From Lutimonas saemankumensis (lineage in GTDB: Bacteria > Bacteroidota > Bacteroidia > Flavobacteriales > Flavobacteriaceae), in the NCBI RefSeq assembly GCF_020171465.1, contig NZ_JAIUZR010000003.1:1-64000 (forward strand): a stretch of DNA of 64,000 nt, read 5' to 3'. The translations under genes were made by a program, and so were the position numbers. This document shows positions 52,898 to 60,888 of this stretch, in pieces. Numbering within the stretch: position 1 is the stretch's first letter; every line of letters starts with the position of its first letter. Below the pieces are notes generated by a model, which was not told the origin of the DNA, searched no databases, and worked only from the letters and a program-made list of their open reading frames with translations.

Positions 52898-53705
52898 GGA
52901 GACTGGAAGGTTTCTTCTGGATATTGGAATTGAAAAAGCTCAGGTTGGTATTGTTTTAGGTACCGGATTGGGTGGTATAGTCAATATGATTCAGATTGAA
53001 AAGAGAATTCCGTACCACGATATTCCTAATTTTCCCGTAAGCACGGTTTCCGGGCATTCGGGAACCTTGATTTACGGAGAATTATCCGGTAAAAAAGTTG
53101 TAGCCATGCAGGGCCGGTTTCATTACTACGAAGGTTGGGAAATGTCAGAGGTTACTTTTCCGATCCGGGTGATGAAATTCCTGGGAATAGATACACTTAT
53201 TGTTTCAAATGCGTGTGGAGGAGTAAATCCGGAATTTAAGGTTGGAGATGTAATGATCATTAAGGATCATATAAATATGATGCCAGAGCATCCTTTACGC
53301 GGAGAAAATGATGATCGGTTTGGGCCCAGGTTCGTGGATATGCACGAGCCTTATAATTTGGAGATGATAGCATTGATGAAGAAAATTGCTTCGGAAAAAG
53401 GAATTGAGGTTAAAGAAGGAATTTACCTGGCCTTGCAAGGGCCAACTTTTGAAACTCCTGCCGAATACCGAATGGTAAAATTGGTTGGAGCCGATGCGGT
53501 TGGAATGAGTACAGTGCCTGAAGTTATAGTGGCCAAGCATATGAATATGGAATGTTTTGGCCTATCTGTAATTACGGATCTTGGAATAGAGGGAAAAATT
53601 GAGGAAGTATCCCATGAGGCGGTGCAAATAGCAGCAAAATCTTCAGAGAAGAAAATAAGTACTTTGGTTGAGGATTTTATAGGAAAATTGATTCTTAGAA
53701 AGTAA
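52881..53705 (+). CDS. Purine-nucleoside phosphorylase (trimeric, PNP-MTAP family)
   Basis: The 274-residue enzyme has VLGTGLGGIVNMI, the FPVSTVSGHSGTL loop, MQGRFHYYEGW, VSNACGGVNPEF and the C-terminal VGMSTVPEVIVA and ITDLG region of class I trimeric PNPs. It splits purine nucleosides with phosphate to base and ribose-1-phosphate. It is the last gene of the ftsK operon. Downstream hairpins belong to repeated elements better read on the opposite strand. Confidence 0.95.
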   Translation: MYDKIKETGRFLLDIGIEKAQVGIVLGTGLGGIVNMIQIEKRIPYHDIPNFPVSTVSGHSGTLIYGELSGKKVVAMQGRFHYYEGWEMSEVTFPIRVMKFLGIDTLIVSNACGGVNPEFKVGDVMIIKDHINMMPEHPLRGENDDRFGPRFVDMHEPYNLEMIALMKKIASEKGIEVKEGIYLALQGPTFETPAEYRMVKLVGADAVGMSTVPEVIVAKHMNMECFGLSVITDLGIEGKIEEVSHEAVQIAAKSSEKKISTLVEDFIGKLILRK

Positions 53706-53706
53706 C

Positions 53707-53795
53707 AAAGCACCTCCGGATGTAGAAGTGCTTTAGCTTACTAACTCAAAATTAATCATAAATGAAGAACAAAATTTTGTGAGGAATCTTGTTGG
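53707..53795 (-). ncRNA. Predicted small RNA, repeat copy 1
   Basis: Minus-strand transcript of ~89 nt. An invariant 25-nt core lies at 53736-53760. The 3' hairpin (53707-53734) AAAGCACTTCT...GGAGGTGCTTT keeps 11 pairs including two G-U pairs on this strand, which would be A-C mismatches on the other. The promoter match is TTG (53826-53828), 20-bp spacer and TAAATTCG (53798-53805), which would start RNA at the element's first base. It lacks a strong T run after the hairpin. No protein coding supported. Confidence 0.55.
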
Positions 53796-53956
53796 TTCGA
53801 ATTTACGAAATTAATGGTGAGTGAGCAAATATTTTGATAGTTAAATTAAATTAAAGTTATTTTATTACTAAATACACAAAAATAAAAGATCAAAATTATA
53901 AGAAATTTAAAAATATTCTAATTTCCGTTTTGGAATTACGAACTATTAAAAAATGA

Positions 53957-54044
53957 AAAAAGCACCTTTGATTTAAAGGTGCTTTTAGCTTACTAACTCA
54001 AAATTAATCATAATGAAAACAAAATTAGTGGGGAATTTTGCTTC
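53957..54044 (-). ncRNA. Predicted small RNA, repeat copy 2
   Basis: Minus-strand transcript of ~88 nt starting GAAGCAAAATTCCCCAC, with the invariant core at 53988-54012. It ends in a perfect 12-bp stem (AAAAGCACCTTT/AAAGGTGCTTTT) followed by T-rich sequence, a good terminator. Upstream, a TTG at 54070-54072 lies 17 bp from a TA-type box (TATCTACT). The same DNA also matches sigma-54 consensus TGGCAC-N5-TTGCA at 54056-54071, whose predicted start (54045) also falls at the element edge. It is the best preserved copy. Confidence 0.6.
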
Positions 54045-54224
54045 AGTAGATAAAATGCAAATGCTGTGCCAAAATTGAATGCTAATGTTAATATTTTATT
54101 AAATATTCGTTTTTTTATGATTTATTATCCTTTTTGAGGTATTTATCCATAAAAAAAAGAGCACTTCTTAAAAAATAGTAGGCTTCGTTAGAAATGTTTG
54201 AAGAAACATTAAGAGCTATAACAG

Positions 54225-54308
54225 AAAAGCACCTCTCACAGAGGCGCTTTTTGCTTACTAACTCAAAATTAATCATACGAAGTCAAAATTAATGGGGAAT
54301 CTTGCTTC
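54225..54308 (-). ncRNA. Predicted small RNA, repeat copy 3
   Basis: Minus-strand transcript of ~84 nt starting GAAGCAAGATTCCCCAT. The invariant core is at 54253-54277, and the hairpin is AAAAGCGCCTCT/AGAGGTGCTTTT with one G-U pair that exists only on this strand. A TTG at 54335-54337 lies 17 bp from a TA-type box. It begins 72 bp after the lipA stop codon, so it might also be reached by read-through from lipA. Confidence 0.58.
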
Positions 54309-54379
54309 ATTTTACTAAGTATCAAAATCTATACCAAAAATTAGATTTTAAAAGTTAATCATATGTTAATTTCAAATAT

Positions 54380-55249
54380 TTATATTAAATGCTTTTCAGC
54401 TCTATACGAAGAACGTACCAAGGCTCCACTTTCGACATATCTAAAGCCAAGGTTCAGGCCAATCTTTTTATATTTTTCAAATTGTTCCGGTTTTATGAAT
54501 TCATGTACAGGAAGATGCTGTTTACTTGGTTGAAGATATTGACCTATGGTAACAATGTCAACTTTTGCCTTGTATAGGTCATTAAGGGTCTCTATAACCT
54601 CCTCCTCTTTCTCTCCCAGTCCTAGCATAATTCCTGATTTGGTCCTTTTTTGGCCAGAATCCTTTAAGTATTCCAAAACCTCCAGGCTTCTGTCATACTG
54701 CGCCTGTATCCTTACTTCGCGGGTAAGGCGTCTTACGGTTTCAAGGTTATGAGAAATTACTTCCGGTGCCACCTTTACTATGCGGTCAATATTGGTTTTT
54801 ATTCCTCTGAAGTCAGGAATGAGGGTTTCCAGGGTGGTAGACGGATTTGTTCTGCGGATCGCTTCAACCGTTTCTGCCCAGATGATTGAACCTCCATCCT
54901 TTAAATCATCCCTGTCTACGGATGTGATCACAGCATGTTTAATTTTCATAAGATGAATGGAACGGGCTACTTTTTCTGGTTCATCCCATTCAACACTTTC
55001 AGGTTTCCCTGTTTTTACACCACAGAAACCACAGGATCGGGTACAGATATTGCCTAGAATCATAAAAGTAGCAGTTCCCTCTCCCCAGCATTCACCCATA
55101 TTGGGGCAACTTCCACTGGTACAAATCGTATTAAGCTTGTATTTATCGACCAAACCCCTCAGATCGGTGTACTTTTTTCCAACCGGTAATTTGACTCTTA
55201 ACCATTCCGGTTTTTTCGTTCTTGGGGTGATCACTGATTTATCTGACAT
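54380..55249 (-). CDS. lipA: Lipoyl synthase
   Basis: The radical-SAM enzyme inserts two sulfur atoms into octanoyl-lysine of lipoyl proteins. Auxiliary cluster cysteines are Cys43, Cys48 and Cys54 ([20 protein letters not shown]). The radical-SAM CxxxCxxC is Cys69, Cys73 and Cys76 ([13 protein letters not shown]). The terminal RSSYRAE supplies the serine ligand. The 289-residue length is normal. It makes the cofactor reoxidised by lpdA, which is ~11 kb away. Promoter at 55272-55305. Confidence 0.97.
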   Translation of the reverse strand: MSDKSVITPRTKKPEWLRVKLPVGKKYTDLRGLVDKYKLNTICTSGSCPNMGECWGEGTATFMILGNICTRSCGFCGVKTGKPESVEWDEPEKVARSIHLMKIKHAVITSVDRDDLKDGGSIIWAETVEAIRRTNPSTTLETLIPDFRGIKTNIDRIVKVAPEVISHNLETVRRLTREVRIQAQYDRSLEVLEYLKDSGQKRTKSGIMLGLGEKEEEVIETLNDLYKAKVDIVTIGQYLQPSKQHLPVHEFIKPEQFEKYKKIGLNLGFRYVESGALVRSSYRAEKHLI

Positions 55250-55271
55250 TCCTTTAGTATTTTGGTGGCTG

Positions 55272-55305
55272 CAAATTTACGAAGAAAAACATTAAAGAGG
55301 AGCAA
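55272..55305 (-). promoter_or_regulatory. Promoter of lipA
   Basis: On the minus strand TTG (55303-55305), a 23-bp spacer and TAAATTTG (55272-55279) match the consensus, giving a leader of about 20 nt. Confidence 0.65.
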
Positions 55306-55372
55306 GGAGGCCCGGCTCATTTTTATTCCTGCTCTTTAAGGACAAATGCCTTAACCATGAATGTCTGGATTC

Positions 55373-56608
55373 TCAGATAAAGGACCCTTTGATCATTACC
55401 TTATCTATTAAATTGCTTCCAAAGGCATAGGGAATAAAGTTTAAAGAAGGAATATCTTTGTATATGATGAGATTGGCATCCTTTCCTTTTGTAATACTGC
55501 CAGAGGAATTACTGAGGCCCATGGCATAGGCTCCGTTGATCGTAGCTGCATTTATGGCTTCTTCAGGAGTTATTTTCATTTTTATACAAGCCGTTGATAC
55601 CACAAAATTCATATTCCCGCTAGGTGTAGATCCTGGATTGAAATCCGTTGCCAGGGCCAGAGGAAGACCCTCATCGATGATTTTTCTTGCAGGAGTATAA
55701 GGAATGCTTAAAAAATATGAACATGAAGGTAGTGCAACGGGCATGACCTCAGAACCTTTCAATATCTCAAAATCGTCTTCGTTCATAACTTCCAGGTGAT
55801 CCACACTGAGGGCTTTACACTTAACACCAACCTCGATTCCTCCAATACTGTTAAACTGATTAACGTGAATTTTTGGAATCATGTTATACGCTTTTCCCGC
55901 TTTCAGGATCTTTTCAGTCTGGACCACATCAAAATAGCCGACTTCACAAAAAACATCGATGAAATCAGCAAGGTTTTGTGAGGCCACCTCCGGAATCATC
56001 TGATCACAGATCAAATCCACATAAGCATTTTTATTTTCTTTGAACTGATTCGGAAAGGCATGGGCTCCAAGGAAAGTAGCTTTGATATCCATGGCGAAAG
56101 TGTCTTTTAGCATTTTGATCACTTTCAGCATCTTGAGTTCTGATTCAAGGCTTAACCCGTAACCGGATTTAATCTCAATGGCTCCGGTTCCCAGTCGCAT
56201 TACTTCTTTGATCCTTTGTGAAGCCTGTTCGAATAATTCCTGCTCGGAGCTCTCTTCCAGTTTTTTAGCTGAATTAAGAATTCCACCCCCCTTTGAGGCA
56301 ATCTCTTCATACGAGAGGCCGTTTATACGGTCAACAAATTCCGACTCCCTGTTCCCCGCGTAAACAATATGTGTATGAGAATCACACCAGGCAGGAAGAA
56401 TCATTTGTCCCCTTGAATCAATAACCTGATCCGCGTTGAAATTCTGTAGATCGGACATGGATCCGAAATCAGTAATTTTTTCATCTTCTACAACCAGAAA
56501 AGCATTTTTTATCGTTGGCAGTTTCTTCATTTCTTCACCTTGAACTTTCAAAGTAGAAGAATCCCGGATTTGAACAAGCTCTTTGATGTTAAAGAATAAA
56601 GTTTTCAT
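55373..56608 (-). CDS. hutI: Imidazolonepropionase
   Basis: The 411-residue amidohydrolase has metal motif AWCDSHTHIVYAGNRESEF, EIKSGYGLSLESELKML and the later KIHVNQFNSIGG and LATDFNPGST stretches. It performs the third step of histidine breakdown, opening imidazolone propionate to N-formimino-glutamate. Other hut genes are not in this window. It is divergent from pta across 136 bp. Confidence 0.94.
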   Translation of the reverse strand: MKTLFFNIKELVQIRDSSTLKVQGEEMKKLPTIKNAFLVVEDEKITDFGSMSDLQNFNADQVIDSRGQMILPAWCDSHTHIVYAGNRESEFVDRINGLSYEEIASKGGGILNSAKKLEESSEQELFEQASQRIKEVMRLGTGAIEIKSGYGLSLESELKMLKVIKMLKDTFAMDIKATFLGAHAFPNQFKENKNAYVDLICDQMIPEVASQNLADFIDVFCEVGYFDVVQTEKILKAGKAYNMIPKIHVNQFNSIGGIEVGVKCKALSVDHLEVMNEDDFEILKGSEVMPVALPSCSYFLSIPYTPARKIIDEGLPLALATDFNPGSTPSGNMNFVVSTACIKMKITPEEAINAATINGAYAMGLSNSSGSITKGKDANLIIYKDIPSLNFIPYAFGSNLIDKVMIKGSFI

Positions 56609-56696
56609 GATTTCTTTTCACTAATTAGTCCGTAAGGCTAATTTAATTATTTAAATCACTTTTCTCATCTTAAAAGTTACAAATGTTACCACATAA

Positions 56697-56729
56697 TTGG
56701 CGCAAGAATTATGGATATAAGTATCTTTG
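56697..56729 (+). promoter_or_regulatory. Promoter of pta-ackA
   Basis: TTG (56697-56699), a 22-bp spacer and TATCTTTG (56722-56729) match the consensus, giving a leader of about 12 nt before ATG 56745. Confidence 0.7.
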
Positions 56730-56744
56730 TGAAAATTTTGAATA

Positions 56745-58838
56745 ATGAGCAGAGCCATTTACATAGCTACGGGGGAAGCAGAAAGCGGAAAATCAATCAT
56801 TACCCTTGGCTTGATGAGTATTTTACTGGGAAGAACCAGGAAAGTAGGGTATTTCAGGCCTATAATTGAGGTGCATGACGCTTCTAAAAAGGATAATCAT
56901 ATAGAGACCGTTTTGACGCATTTCAATCTTGAAATGGAGTATGAAGATTGTTATGCTTTGACCGGGGCAGAAGTAATAAAAAAGAAGACCAAGGGTCGGG
57001 AGGGTGAAATACTGGATGTCATAATTAAAAAATACAAGGAACTTGAAGAGCGTTTCGATTTTATTTTGGTGGAAGGGACCGATTTTTCAGGTGAAGCGGT
57101 GTTTGTTGAGCTGGATGTAAATGCTGTGATCGCAAAAAACCTGGGCATACCTGTGATTTTGGTAGGAAGTGGTAAAGGAAAATCAAATGAAGAGCTTTTG
57201 ACCAATCTTCATCTGGCTTATGATTCATTTGCTGATAAAGAAGTCAAGATACTGGGGATTGTTGCCAATAAGGTGGATGAGAATGAAGTGAGAACTGTTT
57301 CGGAAGATTTGGAAGCAATGGTTGATGAAAGGACATTTGTTGGGGTTATTCCAATGATCAAGAGCCTGAATAACCCAACCATAAAGGAAATCGCGGAAGA
57401 ATTAGGGGCAGAAGTCCTTATTGGGGAAGATCAACTCGACAATCAGGTAGAAAATTCTGCCGTTGGTGCCATGCAACTGAGAAATTTTTTAATTCATCTA
57501 AAACAAAATTGTTTAGTTATTACCCCCGGGGACCGGGCTGATGTCATACTGAGCTCTCTTCAGGCGAGTCTTTCTGACAACTATCCGAAAATAGCCGGAA
57601 TTGTCCTGACAGGTGGATTACGGCCCGAAGAATCTGTGATGAAACTCATCTCTGGTTTGAGGGAAGTGGTTCCAATTCTGGCCATAAACAGAGGTACATT
57701 CGAGGTAGCCAACCGAATTGGAGCGATCAGATCTCATATCTATCCCAGTAATGAGCAGCGCATTTATACTTCACTCAACACATTTGACAAGTATGTGGAT
57801 ATTGGAGACCTTACGCGTAAGTATTTGACCTTTAAACCAAAAGGGTTGACACCAAGAATGTTTCAATATGATTTATTGAGAAAGGCGCAAAAAATTAAAA
57901 AGCATATCGTTTTACCAGAAGGTACTGATGATAGAATTTTACTGGCGGCAGCCCGTTTAACGGTTCTTGACATCGTGGAAATTACTTTACTGGGTTCCAG
58001 AAACAGCATTCAGGAAAAGATGAAAGAACTAGGAGTCAGTATGAATCTTGATAAGGTTCATATTGTGAACCCCGAACATTCTCCACATTTTGAAGATTAT
58101 GTGAATACATTTTATGAATTGAGAAAGCATAAAAATATTAATATCAGTATGGCACGGGATCTGATGCATGATGTTTCTTTTTTCGGAACCATGATGGTTT
58201 ACAAAGGGCATGCTGACGGGATGGTTTCCGGAGCTGTGAATACCACACAACATACCATCCGGCCCGCACTTCAGTTTATAAAAACAAAACCAAATGTATC
58301 AGTAGTTTCGTCAATATTCTTTATGTGTCTCGATGACCGTGTATCGGTTTTCGGGGATTGTGCCATAAATCCAAACCCCACTGCGGAGCAGTTGGCGGAA
58401 ATAGCAATTTCTTCGGCAGATTCAAGTGCTGCCTTTGGTATTGAACCCAAGGTAGCCATGCTTTCTTATTCTTCTGGTTCCTCTGGGCAGGGAGCGGATG
58501 TCGATAAAGTTAGAAAGGCTACCGAAATTGTAAAAGAATTGCGTCCTGACATTAAGGTTGAAGGGCCCATTCAATATGATGCCGCGGTAGATATAAAAGT
58601 TGGAAAGAAGAAATTACCTGACTCTGAGGTTGCCGGAGAGGCAAGTGTATTGATCTTTCCAGATCTGAATACGGGAAATAATACCTACAAGGCTGTTCAA
58701 AGGGAAACAGGGGCCATAGCGATTGGTCCGATGTTACAGGGCTTAAATAAACCTGTGAATGATCTGAGCCGTGGCTGCACTGTGGATGATATATTTAATA
58801 CCGTCATTATCACGGCCATTCAGGCTCAGCAAGGTTGA
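56745..58838 (+). CDS. pta: Phosphate acetyltransferase
   Basis: The 697-residue long-form enzyme has an N-terminal BioD-like P-loop region (~1-205; ATGEAESGKSIITLGLMS), a DRTGG domain (~215-325) and the C-terminal PTA domain (~370-690) with LPEGTDDRIL and SYSSGSSGQGADVDKVRKA. It interconverts acetyl-CoA and acetyl phosphate. ackA follows after 64 bp, completing the acetate pathway. Preceded by a full promoter. Confidence 0.96.
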   Translation: MSRAIYIATGEAESGKSIITLGLMSILLGRTRKVGYFRPIIEVHDASKKDNHIETVLTHFNLEMEYEDCYALTGAEVIKKKTKGREGEILDVIIKKYKELEERFDFILVEGTDFSGEAVFVELDVNAVIAKNLGIPVILVGSGKGKSNEELLTNLHLAYDSFADKEVKILGIVANKVDENEVRTVSEDLEAMVDERTFVGVIPMIKSLNNPTIKEIAEELGAEVLIGEDQLDNQVENSAVGAMQLRNFLIHLKQNCLVITPGDRADVILSSLQASLSDNYPKIAGIVLTGGLRPEESVMKLISGLREVVPILAINRGTFEVANRIGAIRSHIYPSNEQRIYTSLNTFDKYVDIGDLTRKYLTFKPKGLTPRMFQYDLLRKAQKIKKHIVLPEGTDDRILLAAARLTVLDIVEITLLGSRNSIQEKMKELGVSMNLDKVHIVNPEHSPHFEDYVNTFYELRKHKNINISMARDLMHDVSFFGTMMVYKGHADGMVSGAVNTTQHTIRPALQFIKTKPNVSVVSSIFFMCLDDRVSVFGDCAINPNPTAEQLAEIAISSADSSAAFGIEPKVAMLSYSSGSSGQGADVDKVRKATEIVKELRPDIKVEGPIQYDAAVDIKVGKKKLPDSEVAGEASVLIFPDLNTGNNTYKAVQRETGAIAIGPMLQGLNKPVNDLSRGCTVDDIFNTVIITAIQAQQG

Positions 58839-58902
58839 CATATCCGGACCGAAAATACAATGGGAAAAGTTATAACTTTTAAAGAAAATCATCGAGAGAA
58901 AT

Positions 58903-60093
58903 ATGAAAATATTGATTATTAATTCGGGAAGTTCATCGATCAAATTTCAGTTGATTGAAATGCCTCAGAAAAATGTTCTCGCATCGGGAATGGTTGAAAG
59001 AATTGGACTGGATCAATCGAAAATAAAACTTTCTGTGTCAGGTGAGAGGATTGACGAAATAAGGGATATACCTAATCATGAAACGGGGCTTCAGATGATA
59101 TCCGGTATATTGCTCAGTGATTCTGTTGGCCTGTTAAAAGATGCCGGTGAAATAGAAGCCGTTGGACACAGAGTGGTTCACGGTGGAAGTTCTTTTTCAG
59201 AAACGGTGGTCATTGATGAAGAGGTAAAGAGTAAAATCAAAGAACTTTTTAGCCTTGCACCTTTGCACAACCCTCATAACCTGAAAGGGATTGAGGTTGC
59301 TGAAAAAATATTTGAGAAAGCCGTCCAAATAGCGGTTTTTGATACGGCATTTCATCAGACTATGCCCGAAGAAGCCTTTAGATATGCAATTCCTGATAGA
59401 TTTCTAAAAGAAGAGCAGATAAGGGCTTATGGTTTTCACGGGACCAGTCATAAATACGTTTCAGAAAAAGCAATACATTATTTAGGAAGGGAAAGATCGA
59501 AAATTGTATCGATTCATTTAGGTAACGGTTGCAGTATTACAGCAGTTAAAGATGGTAAAAGCATAGAGCATTCACTTGGGTTCGGGCCCATGAATGGTCT
59601 GGTCATGGGAACCAGAAGCGGTGATATTGATCAATCCGTCATTTTCTTTTTGATGGAGGAACTTGGTTATTCATCGGGTCAGGTTAAGAAAATACTGCAG
59701 GAAGAAAGCGGAATGCAGGGACTTACAGGATATAGTGACCTAAGAGAAATCGAACTTAAGGCCGAGCAAGGAGATAAAAATTGTTTGATGGCCCTGAAGA
59801 TGAATGCATACCGTGTAAAAAAATACCTTGGAGCCTACATTGCTGTAATGAACGGAATAGATGCAGTGGTTTTTACCGCCGGAATTGGAGAGAATTCTGA
59901 TGTCATCAGAAAACTAGTCTGTGATGAGATGGAGTATCTGGGAATCAAACTTGATCCCGAAAAGAACGCTGTAAGATCCAGTGACCTGAGAGAAATTCAG
60001 GCCGAAAATGAAAAAGTTAAAATTCTGGTGATCCCTACTAACGAGGAAATTGAAATAGCGAATCAATCCTATAACCTCCTGAACAGATTGTAA
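58903..60093 (+). CDS. ackA: Acetate kinase
   Basis: The 396-residue kinase makes ATP from acetyl phosphate. Signatures are ILIINSGSSSIKFQL at the N-terminus, GHRVVHGG, FDTAFHQTMPEEA, HLGNGCS and VFTAGIGENS. It sits directly downstream of pta, and no terminator is visible between them. Confidence 0.97.
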   Translation: MKILIINSGSSSIKFQLIEMPQKNVLASGMVERIGLDQSKIKLSVSGERIDEIRDIPNHETGLQMISGILLSDSVGLLKDAGEIEAVGHRVVHGGSSFSETVVIDEEVKSKIKELFSLAPLHNPHNLKGIEVAEKIFEKAVQIAVFDTAFHQTMPEEAFRYAIPDRFLKEEQIRAYGFHGTSHKYVSEKAIHYLGRERSKIVSIHLGNGCSITAVKDGKSIEHSLGFGPMNGLVMGTRSGDIDQSVIFFLMEELGYSSGQVKKILQEESGMQGLTGYSDLREIELKAEQGDKNCLMALKMNAYRVKKYLGAYIAVMNGIDAVVFTAGIGENSDVIRKLVCDEMEYLGIKLDPEKNAVRSSDLREIQAENEKVKILVIPTNEEIEIANQSYNLLNRL

Positions 60094-60199
60094 ATACAGG
60101 ATTCCTTGGTCTTTAAGCTAGTTTTTCAGTGTAATTCGTGAATTTTTAACCGATTGACAGGAATTGGTTAAATTAGCACGAATTTATTTTTTCCTATTT

Positions 60200-60712
60200 A
60201 TGAATAAACTTGAAAAACAAGGTTATCCTGCATATTTCGACACCTATATTCGTATTCTTGACAAAGATATTTCTCTGTTGGAATATCTGGAACATTCTCT
60301 TGAACTGTTTGAACAGATTTTATACGATATTAGTGAAGATAAATTTGAATTCAGGTATCAACCGGGGAAATGGACTATAAAAGAAGTGGTACAGCATATG
60401 ATTGATACTGAGAGGGTATTTGTATACAGAGCCTTACGGTTTTCAAGAATGGATAAAAAAACTTTGGCAGGATTTGACGAAAATGACTATGTTTCCAATT
60501 ATGATATCAATCAACGGGATTTTCATAAACTCCTCGATGAATTTTGTTTATTGAGAAGGTCAACTATTCTGATGTTTGAGGATTTTGACAAAGAGATTCT
60601 TGCCTTGACCGGGGAGGTTGAAAGTGGTGAGTTTTCTGTAGAAGCTTTAGGTTATATCTGTAGCGGTCACGTTCTCCATCATTTAAGAGTAATTCAGGAA
60701 AGATACCTGTAG
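60200..60712 (+). CDS. DinB family putative metal-dependent protein
   Basis: The 170-residue four-helix DinB-fold protein has histidine ligands in WTIKEVVQHMIDTERVF and in CSGHVLHHLRVIQERYL, the usual H...HxxxH triad. DinB/YfiT-type enzymes are hydrolases or thiol transferases; the substrate is unknown. I choose ATG 60200 (MNKLEKQGYPAYFDTY), because the TTG at 60164 would add a hydrophobic, unlike-family extension. Confidence 0.87.
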   Translation: MNKLEKQGYPAYFDTYIRILDKDISLLEYLEHSLELFEQILYDISEDKFEFRYQPGKWTIKEVVQHMIDTERVFVYRALRFSRMDKKTLAGFDENDYVSNYDINQRDFHKLLDEFCLLRRSTILMFEDFDKEILALTGEVESGEFSVEALGYICSGHVLHHLRVIQERYL

Positions 60713-60888
60713 GTTCTGAGACAGAGCAGTATTGGTATTTACAGCGATGAGTTGTTTGTAAATTTTCAGTGAAAAAATGTGAACACGGCGTTGTGTAGTT
60801 ATGCGTATTTTTCAAAAATCTACCCAGGCCGAAACATTATATGTTAAGATTGAATAATGGTTAAAAAACTTAGATACAGAAGAAGAAA

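Noticed and set aside
53707-53734. First hairpin as a terminator for the purine nucleoside phosphorylase gene
   Set aside because: No T tract follows on the plus strand, and pairing is poorer than on the minus strand. Any effect on the plus-strand transcript would be secondary.
54143-54151. DnaA box TTATCCATA and similar single matches near dnaN
   Set aside because: Isolated one-mismatch sites in AT-rich DNA, with no cluster and no link to dnaN position.
54119-54277. 53-codon frame starting MINFELVS in repeat copy 3 (minus strand)
   Set aside because: It arises only because copy 3 lost the stop codon present in copies 1 and 2. It runs through the hairpin and has no conserved equivalent.
53707-54308. 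CRISPR array
   Set aside because: Only three units about 250-268 bp apart with long non-repeated DNA between them. Repeats carry a hairpin and promoter rather than a ~30-bp direct repeat with ~30-bp spacers.
55336-55354. TTAAGG/CCTTAA hairpin between hutI and lipA as a terminator
   Set aside because: Six-bp AT-rich stem with no T tract on either strand.
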